NCBI GenBank assembly: GCA_026120185.1
Contig: JANUWF010001614.1
Coordinates: 3,273,501-3,337,500 of the forward strand
DNA length: 64,000 nucleotides
Reading direction: 5' to 3'
From: Voacanga thouarsii
Lineage: Eukaryota > Streptophyta > Magnoliopsida > Gentianales > Apocynaceae
The notes beneath the pieces are model-generated. The model was not told the origin of the DNA. It did no database searches and saw only the letters and a list, made by a program, of their open reading frames with translations. The first letter of the stretch is position 1, and each line of letters opens with the position of its first letter. Made by a program: the position numbers and the translations under genes. Positions 24,779-37,218 of this stretch are shown piece by piece.

Positions 24779-25060
24779 CACTACAAAAAAAAAGTGGCTT
24801 TTGGCAACACTTTTATTTGCAACATAGCAAAATTTGTGGTAAAATCTTGGTTTTTACTACAGTTTTGAATTCTGTTGCATATAAATCTTTTTTGTAATAC
24901 TTTATTTTGTCACGGCTACATTTTTGTAGATAAAAGTTCTTTTTTTACCACAGATTTAAAAATTGTGTAGGTAAAAATAATTTTTGGCCACAAAGATTTG
25001 AAATTGTGGGTAAATAAATTTTATTATCCATAGTTTTACTAAACTGTGGAAAAGCATATA
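24779..25060. repeat. CACTA left terminus and subterminal repeats
   Basis: After the terminal CACTACAA come several modules in which GTGGTAAA or its complement TTACCACAG flank short A/T spacers, for example TTACCACAGATTTAAAAATT near 24937 and CCATAGTTTTACTAAACTGT near 25029. Such modules are the usual transposase-binding regions of CACTA elements. Confidence 0.75.
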
Positions 25061-25229
25061 TATTTTTTTATTTTATCAAATATATATTACAAAATTTCAA
25101 CATAAAATGGAAGCTTTCCTTAGATAATATGGTTGAGGTAATTGTATATATTCAAGTGGTTTATATGTTCAAATCTTGACATTACTATTTTATTAATTTT
25201 TATATAGTTTTTTGGACCAATTACTTAGT

Positions 25230-27265
25230 TTTCTTGAATATTTTTGCAGATATTATGCTACATTCTGTTCCAAAATATATCCGATTACCTTCAAATTTTG
25301 TCATAACAGTTTTCTTATTAATTTTAACAAATCTAACGGTTAGATCATTAATTTGATATGCTTATCGTTGTAAATGCGTTACATTTTGGATATTTTTCTA
25401 GATATTATGCTAGATAATGTGGCAAAATATATCTGATTACCTTTAAATTTTTGTCATAACATTTTTCTTAGCAATTTTGACAAATATAACAATTGGATCA
25501 TTAATTTGATATGCCTATCTTTGTACATGCGTTAGGTTTTGAATATTTTTTTTAGATATTATATTAGATTATGTACCAAAAAATATAATAATTTTAACAA
25601 ATATAATGATTGGATCTTTATTTTTATACGCCTATCTTTGTAAGTGGTTATGTTTTGGATATTTTTTTAGATATTATGGTAGATTATGTACCAAATTATA
25701 TCCGATTACCTTCAAATTTTGTCATAACACTTTTCTTAGTGCTTTTAATAAATCTAATGGTTGGATCGTTAATTTGATACGCATATCTTTGTGAATGCGT
25801 TATGTTTTGGATTTTTTTAAATATTATACGAGATTGTGTATCAAAATATATCCGATTACTTTCAATTTTTGTCATAACACTTTTCACAGTAATTTTAACA
25901 AATCTAAAGTTGGATCATTAATTTGATACACCTATCTTTATAAATGCATTAGGTTTGGATTTTTTTTAAAGATATTATGCTAGATTATATACCAAATTAT
26001 ATCTAATTACCTTCAAATTTTGTCATAACAATTTACCTAGTGATTTTAATAAATCTAACAGTTGGATCGTTAATTTGATACGCTTATATTTGTCAAAATG
26101 TTAGGTTTTGGATATTTTTTTAGATATTATGCTAGATTATGTATCAAAATATATCTAATTACTTTTAAATTTTGTTATAATACTTTTCATAGTAATTTTA
26201 AGAAATCTAATAGTTGATCGTAAATTTGATATGCTTATCTTTGTAAATGCGTTAGGTGTTGGATTTTTTTTTTATAGATATTATGCTAGTTTATGTACTA
26301 AAATATTTCCGATTACCTTCAAATTTTGTCATAACACTTTTCTTAGTGATTTTGACAAATCTTACGGTTGGATTGTTAATTTGATTGATATGCCTATCTT
26401 TATAAATGCCTTAGGTTTTGGATTTTTTTTAGATACTATACTAGATTGTTGACCAAAATATATCTGACTACATTCAAATTTTATCATAACACTTTTCTTA
26501 GTGATTTTAACAAATATAATGGTTTGATCATTAATTTAATATGCTTATCGTTGTAAATGCGTTAGGTTTTGGATATTTGTCTAGATATTATACTTGATTA
26601 TGTGCCAAAATATATCCGATTACATTCAAATTTTGTCATAACACTTTTATTAGTGATTTTAACAAATCTAATGGATAGATTATTAATTTGATATGCCTAT
26701 CTTTGTAAATGCGTTAGGTTTTGGATATTTTTCTAGATATTATACTCGATTGTGTTCCAAAATATATTCGATTACCTTCAAATTTTGTCATAAAAATTTT
26801 CTTAGCAAATTTAACAAATCTAATAGTTAGATCGTTAATTTGATATGCCTATCTTTGTAAATGCGTTTGGTTTAAGATATTTTTTAGATATTATGCTAGA
26901 TTATGTATCAAAATATATCCGATTACCTTCAAATTTTGTCATAACACTTTTCTTTGTCATTTTAAGAAATCTTACGGTTAGATCATTAATTTGATATAAC
27001 TATCTTTGTAAATGCATTAGGTTTTGGATTTTTTTTAGATATTATATTAGATTATGTATCAAAATATATCCGATTACCTTCAAAATTTTGTTATAACACT
27101 TTTCTTAGTGATTTTAAAAAATCTAATGGTTGGATCTTTAATTTGATATGCATATCTTTGTAAATGCGTTAGGTTTTGGACTTTTTTTTAGATATTATTC
27201 TAAATTGTGTACCAAAATATATCCGATTACTTTCAAATTTTATCATAAACACTTTTCTTAGTGAT
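25230..27265. repeat. Tandem array of about 14 copies of a ~152-bp unit
   Basis: The anchor AGATATTATGCTAGATTATG or a variant recurs at about 25249, 25401, 25555, 25670, 25820, 25971, 26123, 26277, 26432, 26584, 26736, 26887, 27038 and 27191. The spacing is 150-155 bp except for one 115-bp unit with an internal deletion. Each unit also has CCGATTACCTTCAAATTTTG, CATAACACTTTTCTTAGTGA and TTGTAAATGCGTTAGGTTTT. The array is AT-rich and diverged between copies. Frames at 25606-25794, 25696-25887 and 26231-26452 arise only from the repetition. Confidence 0.9.
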
Positions 27266-28474
27266 GAAGGATTAAAAGAAAAAAGGAAGAGAGAAATAAA
27301 TATAATATTTATCTTATATTAATATATAGTATTAAATAACAAACTAATAAAAATGAACCACACTCTATTCCTTTAATGAAATTTACTTCTTACAAACAAT
27401 CAAAGAGAAATAAAATTAGAAAAAAATAATTTTTTTTACTAAACTTCTTGTGATTTTATCCTAGTGAGTAAGGTATAATGTTTTAAAATTTTTAAATTCT
27501 AATGTTTTTTTTATTTACATTGATAAAATTGATATTATTTTATATTTTATTTTAGTCTCATTGATAATAAATAATAAATGTTATTTTTTCATAAAGCACA
27601 AATGTTTTTTATGTTATGATTTTAGATATTCAAAATACAATTCATATTTAGATTTGATAGCATTTAGGAGATCTAATTAAACATTACAACTATTAGTTTG
27701 AATTTTTAGGGAAGAGAAAATCAAAAATAGATATGCTAATGTTGAGAAACTAAGATTATGAGATTAATTAGATATCTTTGCAAAAATCACATAATTTTGA
27801 GAGGGTCTAATGAATTTTTCGTAGTCCTTTGAAGTTGCACATCCTTAGCAATTTTAACTAATCTAACAGTTGGATCATTATTTTGATATGGTTATCCTCA
27901 TAAATGCATTAGGTTATGGGCTTAAAGATTATGCTAGTTTATGTAGAAAAATAAATTCGAGTACCTTAAGGAATTTGTAATAAAATAATACCCGTGTACC
28001 ATTAGCACCATTAATGGACTAAATAATAAATTTTAATAAAAAAATTTTTTTGAAGAAAAATTTAATCAAATTAAGGAATCTGTAAATGTAGATATCAATA
28101 CCCGTGTAATATTAACGCCATTAAAAAAAAGTACTATAGAGAAAAAGAAAAAAAGAGAAAAAAAAGAAAAAGAAAGAGGATTTTTTGTTGGAGACTATAA
28201 GTTTTTTACATAATACATGATATTTTTAAATATAATATAATCAAAATATTTTACAGAAAAAGAAATGCACTTCCTCTCTAATACTCTATAAGTTTTTCTT
28301 TTCTTCTCTTTCCTCTTTAATTCTATTCTTACTTCCTCTGAATCTTTTATACTATTTCAACTTAATTACTACTGCTGCAACAATTACAATTATTGTTTGA
28401 AAATAGAGAATTTTGTTTTATTTGAAAGAGATAGGTTAGGAAAATGGGTTCGGAGTTGATCTACAGGGGACATA
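27266..28474. other. AT-rich CACTA spacer with one stray repeat unit
   Basis: Mostly A/T-rich sequence without coding potential. From about 27838 to 27965 a diverged single copy of the 152-bp unit reappears (AATCTAACAGTTGGATCATT, AAATGCATTAGGTTATGGG, GATTATGCTAGTTTATGT), detached from the main array. It ends with GGGTTCGGAGTTGATC and the TSD ACATA before a solo LTR. Confidence 0.55.
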
Positions 28475-29248
28475 TGTAACACCCCCACTACCTAGGCCCA
28501 ACAAGGCCGGGGATATTGCCCCGTCTAAAGGATAAGGGGTCTTTATAACTAAATCACACAAAAGGAAATAAAAATAATAGTTTAAAATTGAACTTATTAC
28601 AACCCAAAAATTCAGAAACAAATCCAAAATAAATTGATTACTATCATCTCTCAAAACAACACACAAAATAAATAACATAAAATCTTCAAAGCAAGCAACA
28701 AATCTAGCTACTCATCTCCACAGTAGGATCGACCTGAAAACATGGCATAAAAGGTGATGAGATAAAAATCTCAGTAAGCCCGTATGTGCTTTAAGTGTTT
28801 CAGGTAAAACAGTTCATGTATGCAAGCTGTAAAAATTGTATAAGAGAAAGTTCTGGCAAGCAATAAATAAAGTTAAAAATAAAGAGTGGCGTTTTGCTTT
28901 TCAAATCATACATGTGCACAATAAATACAACCACTCAAATGGGCAGCCATGGGTTACCACACGTTGGGCCCCATGACCATATAACGGTTAGAATGCCACA
29001 CTTTGTGCAGACTGACAAAAGGTAGGTGATCGGCCTATTGGGTGAGATACTCCTCCTTCTCTACACCCGAACTTACCGGTTGTCCACTTCGAAAACATAC
29101 AGTCCACATGACTGAAACTTGCTAGCTTAGACCGGCATGACTTATTAGACTGGCATCCTATCCGGGAAGGACTCACCCCTCAGAGGTGGCCACCTACTGA
29201 GAGACTTACCTTAACTCTTCAAATACTAGTCCTAGTAGTCTACCCTTA

Positions 29249-29260
29249 TTGAATACTCAA
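29249..29260. promoter_or_regulatory. Conserved LTR palindrome (one mismatch)
   Basis: TTGAATACTCAA, one base different from the perfect palindrome, 774 bp from the LTR 3' end. Confidence 0.4.
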
Positions 29261-29772
29261 TGATGATTGTCCCACTTGGGAAAAAAATTGATAATGCATT
29301 ACTTTATTTGAAAATAGCAATTAAGAGTTTCTAAAATTCTTGTCAAAGTTAGTTTTTAGAAAGAGTTTAGTGTTTGTGCAAAACTGCTTGTTTGATTTTC
29401 AAATGATTTGTTTGACTGAAACAAGAAAGGAAATAGTCCTTAATTGCGTTTACAAAATGAGTGTCCATACACATCGAGTTTGGCTTGCCATAGAAATCTT
29501 GTCTTCAAATAAGTTTATGCAGAGGTTGTGAAACCCTGATCAAAACCAACCTTAGAGTAAGGGGGTTGGGATGCATATCATATTTTATTTCATGGTTAAA
29601 TACATTTTCATATGATTTTTATGTGTTTTGGATTCGGGTTTTATTGTCTTGAAGTCTTGTTGGTGAGTATTGTGTGAGAGGGGCAAGATGGTAATTTTTG
29701 CCCGAGGTGAAAATAGGGAGATAGCTTGTGGATTGAATAGAAAATAATTTTCTAGTAAAAATATCAACAAGA

Positions 29773-29837
29773 GTTGTTGTGGTGTAGTGGTTAGAGTTTT
29801 GGAATTAATTCTTGAGGTCTTGGGTTCAAATTCCATC
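29773..29837 (+). other. tRNA-like segment in gypsy LTR (copy 2)
   Basis: It reads GTTGTTGTGGTGTAGTGG, which fits box A, and 45 bases later GGGTTCAAATTCC, near the box B consensus with one extra base. It starts 246 bp inside the LTR. Confidence 0.55.
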
Positions 29838-31462
29838 ATAGAAGCTTTAGCTAGATTAAATTTTATTTTTGCTTAGTGGAGGAAATTTCGGTCTTAGGAG
29901 CTTAGAGTAAGGTAGGGATGATGTCCTAAGAGAGACATGCTAGGAGTATTCTAATTCCACTCTTTGGCCCTACTCGAATTTCCTAAAGGGAATTCTTGTT
30001 CCCTTGATCTTTGGTTTTCCTTAGGTTTCAACTTCTTAGTTTGATCAAGATGTTTTATCCATTTTCTTTCCAGAAATTTCAGTAAAATGCTGTGATCTTG
30101 TGGGATCAAAATGCCCTAGTAAAAGGCCTCTCATGGTCTGAAAAATGTGGAAGAATGGTGGGAAATTCCAAGGGGAAAAATCCCTCTAGTAAGCTTGCTG
30201 AAATTTCACTCTAGACTAGTTCATCTTCCTTCATGGCATGAGCTGAAATTTTTCAGCTTGTTGTACCTTCAAAATGTCGAAATTTTTAGCTAACATTCCC
30301 TCCCAAATGCTGCCAGAAAAATGATCTTTAGGATCAGTTTGAAACCTGAAAATTCTTGACCAATTTCGGACTGCTCAAAGCTGGAGCAAAACAGGAAAAA
30401 ATTCCTGTACGAAAAACAGTTTTGAGAGTCCAAAACCAAGCTGTTTTTTCCAGATCTTGTTCAGTACCTTAGCCATGTTTTTCCTTCATGAAGAAGGCTG
30501 GAAACCAGCCTTGAATACCCCTGAAATTCCCTTCAAAACTCGCTACAAATTGGCTGGTAGTGGCAGCCGAAAATCTGCCCAGAAAAATTCCTGTTCAGCG
30601 AAATGCTGGGCAGTCCAAATTTCCAGCTTTGTTTCTTATTTTTCTTCTGGCCGAAATACCAACCTTAATCTGTCAAAACCTTTCTTAAACCTCCATTAAC
30701 AGAGCTCCATTATTTCCCTCAAGCTTCTGCATGAAATTCAGCAATGGCTGTCCGAAAATCTCTTCAACAAATCCCTGCAATTTAGCTTAATTGGTTTCCA
30801 AAATTCTAGCCATCCTTGTTTAGCAACCTTCCATAATATCTTACTCAAATGACCAAACATCTTCTTCATCATTGTGCACCTTAGTTTTGGCCACCATAAG
30901 CCACCTTGAATCAGCTTTAATTCCTCAGAAAAGCTGCTCAACCAGTCGGCCATAGGAGACCTTCAAAGCTCTCCAAATTATCAAGATATCCTAGAATATT
31001 TAGTTTCCATATTCACTTCCTAAAAATATTCTCCAAGGATTGTGACCACTAACCCTTCATTTTCTCTTCCAAATCAGAGAAACAACTCCCTAAACCCTAC
31101 AAAAATTCGGCCAGCCTTATCCCTCACAAAAATTCGACAGCTGCACAAGAACCACCTCTCGAAATCTCTCAATCTCCAAGAACACACACACTACACCAAG
31201 AACACCTACCTCTTCCCTACACTTAATACCCCTCCAAACCATCTCAAATCCTCTCAAAAACTTTCAGATTTGACCTACTCACTGCTGTGAGTCCATCAAC
31301 ACCATTATTAACATCAAATTCCTCAAATCATCTTGCTACTTCAGATCAAAAGCAGAAATTTTTGTGAAGGACAAGAACATCTTCAAGGTAAATTTACTCT
31401 ATCAACTTCATCTTCTCCAAACATGATCTCTAGTGAGAACCTATGTGAATAAACATACTAAT

Positions 31463-31464
<2 letters not shown>

Positions 31465-31512
<48 letters not shown>
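31465..31512. repeat. CT microsatellite
   Basis: 48 bp of TC repeats. It lies at the same LTR position as the GA runs at 35169-35230 (62 bp) and about 40233-40247 (short) in the sister LTRs. Confidence 0.95.
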
Positions 31513-31514
<2 letters not shown>

Positions 31515-31729
31515 GGCTGAAACTCCTCTCCCTTGGCCGGATGACTTCTTCTCCATAATCATGCTCTCGCCATCTCCTTTGGACAAAGTTAGACACTTAG
31601 GAGTTGAGATCTACTCTAAACTCCTTCAAGGCGTTCATCAACCAAGTAAGTACCATCAATCCTTCTTTTAAACTCTAGAAGCAGTCTCTAGGGTGATAAT
31701 GATAATAGGTGGATGGTGATAGGATTTGA

Positions 31730-31730
<1 letters not shown>

Positions 31731-31765
<35 letters not shown>
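31731..31765. repeat. TA microsatellite
   Basis: Uninterrupted TA dinucleotides inside the inner solo LTR. Confidence 0.95.
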
Positions 31766-31770
<5 letters not shown>

Positions 31771-33077
31771 AGATTGAAGTATGAATATATGTATGATTGT
31801 GAAGGAGATGGGATTTATGCATGGAAGGATTGTCTTGGATGATTATATGATGATTTGAGGTTGATGCATGTCATAAGTAGTATATGTGATGAAGTATGCT
31901 AGAGATTATGTCGCCTTTGGTGAATAGGGTTTATATTCATGATGGATTAATATTGAAGCCATGATCATATTTATGCTAGTCGAGGTTAGATCATGTGTTG
32001 ATAAATTGAGATCTATGCTTATATGCATGATTTGGATGATTTGATGAATTAAAGGATTGTGTATGTATTGATTGTGGTTAGCCATAGGAATTTGATCATG
32101 ATCTAGTTGTCCCCAAACAAATTTTTACTTCATGAATAAAATATTCAATAAAATAATTTCTCTTAGTATTTTTGAAAAAAAAAAAACCTAGGAAGGGTAG
32201 ATTTGGATTGTCATATATATAAAGGATATTTTAGTCAAACAAATAATGATTTTTGCTAGAAAAATAAAATATATATATGTATATATTACTTAATATAATG
32301 AGATCAATTAAAGCCTTTATGAAAATAATTACAATTAGTAGAATATATATTACTAAAAATTTAACTATTATCTTCTAATCAAAACTCCTTAAGAATTTAT
32401 TTAATATTGTTCAAGTGAGACTCATAAAATTTATTTTCAACTAATTTTAGCTACCAATTATTTTCTAACAACGAAATTATTAATAAATCAATATTTTATT
32501 TAATACTACCTAGAACTCTTGATCAAATAAACTCTAAATTTTCCCTAACAAGATTTAAGCTTTCAACTTATTAAATTTATTTCCCAAACCATTAATTATT
32601 TTAAATAATTGTGCTAGGCTCAACTCTTAAACCTATTTACTTATTATTTAACCTTAAAGCTTGGGACACTAGGATCATGGTAGTAGTAAGTTGAGTTAAT
32701 TTAAAATTAAGGAAGTAGTTTGTGGCTTGAAATTGATTGTGATTTGTATTTGCCCATGTGGGGTTAGGTCTGTCGTTGGAGACCTTGTTATTGTGAGCAA
32801 GAATTAGGTAAGCTCCTGCACAAAACCTGTTTGATGCAAAATGTTTATTATGGCAAGCCAAGTGTAGAGTGCATGGACACTCATTTATGTAAAGGCAATT
32901 GAGGGTTAAATCCTTTCTTATTTCAAACATTTGAATTATTTAAAAGCCAATGAGCAGATTTACTCAAACTTAACCTCTTTCTAAAACTGATTTTGTTAAA
33001 GACTTTGGAAAACCCATAAATTGCCATTTTCATGTGGAACAGTGTTTTGTTCATTTTATCCCAAGTGGGAAACGTCG

Positions 33078-33089
33078 TTGAGTACTCAA
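33078..33089. promoter_or_regulatory. Conserved LTR palindrome
   Basis: TTGAGTACTCAA, perfect palindrome followed by TAAGGGTGGACTA, 800 bp from the LTR 3' end. Confidence 0.5.
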
Positions 33090-34427
33090 TAAGGGTGGAC
33101 TACTAGGACTAGTCTTTGAAGGGTTAAGGTAAGTCTCTCAGTAGGTGGCCACCTCTGAGGGGTGAGTCCTTCCTGGATAAAATGTCAGTCCAGTGAGTCG
33201 TGCCGGTCCGAGCTAGCAGTTTGTTTTCAATCAAGTGACTGTGGTTTGCCAGAATGGACACCCGGTTATTGTTTGGGTATAGAGAAGGAGGAGTATCTTG
33301 CCCAGTAGGCCGATCACCTACTTTTGTCAGTCTGCACAAAGTGTCGGCATTCTGACCGGTTTTGGGGCCCAACGTGTGGTAACCCATATCCCTTTCTTTC
33401 GAGCGGTTGATTTTATTACTTATGTATGGCTGGAAAAGCCAAAACGCCACTCTTGTTTTTGACTAATGTTATTGCTTGCCAGTATTTCTCTTATAAATGT
33501 TTCATACTTTGCATTCACGAACTGTTTTCACTAAACACCCGAAGCACACACAGACTTACTGAGATTTCTGTCTCACCACCATTTTATCATGATTTCAGGT
33601 CCATCCTGCTGTAGGCATGAGTAGCTATATATTGTCTGCTTTGGAAGAATTTTCTAAGGATTTATTTTGTGTAATGTTGGGAGAGCTGAGAGCGGATGAA
33701 TTTTTATTATGGATTTGTTTTGAGTATTCTTGGATTTATTATTATTTCTTTTGGGTTGTAATAAATTTTAAGTTGAAGTATCATTTTATTTCCGCTAATA
33801 TATTTGTGTGTCTTAGTTATAAAGACCCCTTGTCCTTTGGACGGGACGACATCCCTGACCCTGGCGGGCCTAGGTAGTGGGGTGTTACAGAGGCTTACCT
33901 AATCCTTTGCTTGATCAAACTTAAGAATCTTCCAAAGCTGATCTAACCCAACTTGGGGTAAACACAAGTCATAAGGTTATACTCAAGCTATATTCGCTTA
34001 CATAAATAATCTTAGTTCAATTAATTATAATCATGACCATAATGTCCTAAGTTTTAAGACTAGATGATAAAGGATTTTATAAAATAAGACTAGCTTGATA
34101 AGATAAAATAACTAGGGGCTGTAAAATAATTATTAATAAGTTATAGGTTCAAATAATAAATCTTGAGTGTTGTTATTAATAAATAAACTAGGGTTTAATT
34201 GTTGAAGAATCCTAAGTTCTAGATGATATTAATAAATGGTCATTCTTAAATAGTATTTTTAAAATAAATATTAAATTATTACTAATCTCTTTATTAATAC
34301 ATAGTAAATAATTAATAATATATAAATTTTATCAAGTTTTGATTAATAGATAACAAATAAATATAAATAGTATTTATGAATATATGGTCTACAAGGTCAT
34401 TAATATTTTACTTATTTGTATAAAAGG

Positions 34428-34469
<42 letters not shown>

Positions 34470-35167
34470 TTTAATAAAAGTTATTGTTTATTTGACTAGT
34501 AAAATATCACTATTTCATGGAATATTCCAATTTCAAAACTTTCTAAGAATTTCGAAATCTTGGGAGAAATACATAGTAATAATTTTAATTGGGGTAATAA
34601 AATTTGCTAATTAAAATAGCTTAGGATCAACAAGGTCATGATCATAATTTTCCTATTGCTAACAAGATTCATGAGCATATACTCCAACATCAATCAACAA
34701 ACTATTCTATTCATGAACAAAGGCTTAAATCCATACCTACTATCACATGATCAAATCCCTACTAAGCATAATCATACTCACGGCTTCAATGAAAATAAGA
34801 ACATAATATCCTATTCACCAAAAGTGACATAACATTCTAGCATGCTTAAACATTTATAATTTCTTAAGACATGATGAACATGCATCGATCCATAAGGAAA
34901 TTCATAAAGCTTAACCATGATCAATCATTCTCATGCTACAATCTCAACTTCTTCATACATATACATATACTCAATCCCCCATTCGTATTCTATCCTTCCT
35001 ATCAACAACCAAGAGACATGAATCCAGAATTCAAAAGAAAGGTTAAAGAGAAATACTTGGTTGATGACTATCTTGATGAAGATTTAAGAAGATCCACGCG
35101 CTTGAGAGTCTTGAATTGTCCAAGGGAGGAGAAAGAAAACAGCCATGGTTGTAGCAATGATTTCGGT

Positions 35168-35168
<1 letters not shown>

Positions 35169-35230
<62 letters not shown>
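35169..35230. repeat. GA microsatellite
   Basis: About 62 bp of GA repeats inside the split solo LTR. Frames across it encode only R-E or S-L repeats and are not genes. Confidence 0.95.
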
Positions 35231-35232
<2 letters not shown>

Positions 35233-36784
35233 TTAAAGATTGAAGGGAAGAAGATGAACAAAAGTTGTTCTTGGTTACCTTGATGATGTTTTTGAGACTT
35301 CAAGGAAAATTCTAGTTTTGATCCGATTGTAAATTTTTGTTTTCGAGATTTGATGTTATAAAATCTAGAAATGGACTCTAGGGAGTATGTAGGCTTGTTC
35401 TGGAGTTTTTGGGAGGGATTGGAGGTGTTTAGAGTGGTCTTTGGCTTGAAGAAAGGTAGTGTGTGTTCTTGGTGAAAATGGAGAGGATTAGAGAGAAAAT
35501 GCTGGACGAATTTCTGAAGGGGCTAGCCGAATGAGTGAGGGAGTTATGGGATTTTGATTTTCAGATTAGAGAGGAGAGAAAAATCTAGTTGTTTAAAATT
35601 CAAATGGAAAAATTTAAGGAGTGTTTTAAGGTAAAAGATATGGTAATGGTGTTTGATTGATGGAGGTTTCTTGGAGCTGCAAATGGCTGACTGGTTTGCT
35701 GTGTTTTGCTGAATTGAATGAGGGTTGAGGGAGCTATAAGGCTGGCTGAATTTCTGAGTTCAATGGTGGGAGGGTTTCTAGTTATGAAGCTTAATCCAAG
35801 GGTGTTTTCATGGAGTAAATGCTGGAAATTTTGGAATTCAAATGGAAGTTTGATTGGAGTGATTGTAGGAGAAATTTGAGGAGTGGTTGTGGAGTCTGTG
35901 CAAGGTCAGTGGAGGGGGTAATGGAGTTTAGTTCATGGCTAAACAAATGTTAACTTACAGAGGTTTTGAGGAGGTTTTCGGCCAAGGCTTGAAAGGAACA
36001 AGGTTGGAATTTTTTTTGGTTATGTTTCGAATTGGTTGCTGGAATTTACTGTGCAGTTTTCTGCAATGTTCCAGCCAATTTTCAAAGGGTTTTGAGAGGT
36101 GTTTGAAGGTCCTTTAAGGCTAGTTTCCAGCCTTCTATATGGAGGAAAAATAGAGGTAATTTACTGGTTTGAAGGTAGAAGAAACAACTTTGATCTCGGC
36201 CTGCTATGCTGCGAAACTGCCCAGAATTTTTTTCTGGTTTGTGCAGTTTTGTGTAGTTGGTTTTTGCACAAGAATTTCAGTCTTCAAGCTGAATAAATTG
36301 GCCATTTTTGTGGCAGCAATTGAGCAAGCAAGATGGCTGAGATTTTCAAAGGTTATGCTGCTCAAGAATCTGGAAAAATTTTAGATTTCTTCCATGGAGA
36401 AGATGAACACTATGGAGTGGAGTTTGAAGGTTCAACCATGGAGATTATTTCCCTTGGGAACCTTCCTTAAATCCTTCCATATTTTCAGTCAAATCTCCAA
36501 CCTCTAAGAGCCATTTTCGAAATTCAAAGACCAAAAATCCTTGTTGAATTTTATGGAATTAAAACATGGATTTGGATAAATTTTGAACAAAGCTTAATTG
36601 GTGAAGATGTTAGGATGAGCTAGAGGTAATAGAAGGACAAGAATTCTTTTAGAATTCTTTTAGGACATAAGGACATTCCCTTCATATCTCTCGTAGGACA
36701 ACACTCGTATTTTGTTTTCTATGGAATGCAAGAGACGAAAATCCCACCTAAAATTAAAATAATCATGACAAAAACTTAAATGAT

Positions 36785-36846
36785 GGGATTTGAACTCAAG
36801 ACCTTAGAGATTAATTCCAAAGCTCTAACCACTAAACCACAACAAC
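36785..36846 (-). other. tRNA-like segment in gypsy LTR (copy 3)
   Basis: The minus strand reads GTTGTTGTGGTTTAGTGG and later GAGTTCAAATCCC, which fits box B closely. It starts 250 bp inside the LTR. Confidence 0.55.
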
Positions 36847-37218
36847 TCTTGTTCTTATTTTCTCACCCAAATATTCTTCTTATTTAATCCTCAAGCTATC
36901 TTCCTATTTTGACCTCAAGCAAAATTACTGTCTTACCCTTCATACTCAGTAAGTATAACCAAGCCTTCTAGACTATAAATCATAATTCTAAAGCACATAA
37001 AATTATTCAAAAAAATAAAAATATATATATATATATATATATATTCATGCATCCCAACCCCCTTATTCTAGGATTGACTTTAGGTGGGGTTTCACAACAT
37101 AAGTCCCAGCAGTTGAAAGATTAGTATTCGCCGAAGCCGCAAAAGCCATAGTCGTTGGTAGTTCAGCCAATTCATTATCTACTCCGGGAGCAGCGATTAG
37201 TTTTCATATTTATGGGCA

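Larger units (their letters stand above)
29527..33889 (+). mobile_element. Nested gypsy solo LTR, TSD GAGGY
   Basis: It begins TGTGAAACCCTGATC and ends GTGGGGTGTTACA, 4363 bp, opposite in orientation to the LTR it interrupts. The flanks are GAGGT (29522-29526) and GAGGC (33890-33894), a 5-bp duplication with one transition. It contains a tRNA-like segment (29773-29837), a CT microsatellite (31465-31512), a TA run (31731-31765) and the palindrome at 33078. Only LTR sequence is present, so it too is a recombination product. The frames inside (for example 31042-31290, 33124-33450, 33617-33877) have no protein-family features. Confidence 0.92.
28475..37096 (-). mobile_element. Gypsy solo LTR, TSD ACATA, split by a second solo LTR
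   Basis: On the minus strand it runs from TGTGAAACCCCACC (37096) to GGGGGTGTTACA (28475). ACATA flanks it at 28470-28474 and 37097-37101. Removing the inner LTR at 29527-33889 leaves about 4.26 kb, the same length as the solo LTR at 37937-42186, and the join restores the continuous TTTATGCAGAGGCTTACCT found there. No internal coding region remains. It carries a tRNA-like segment, a 62-bp GA microsatellite (35169-35230) and two TA runs (34429-34465, 37021-37044), which explain the low-complexity frames inside it. Confidence 0.92.

Noticed and set aside
25230..27265. CRISPR-like array or centromeric satellite
   Set aside because: The units are contiguous and full length with no unique spacers, and the DNA is plant. 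A centromeric role cannot be judged from one short array.
29773..29837. Functional tRNA gene
   Set aside because: The acceptor stem does not pair properly, box B has an extra base, and the sequence belongs to a repeated LTR. Kept only as tRNA-like.
34384..35303. Open frames encoding I-Y, R-E or S-L repeats
   Set aside because: They are translations of TA and GA microsatellites.
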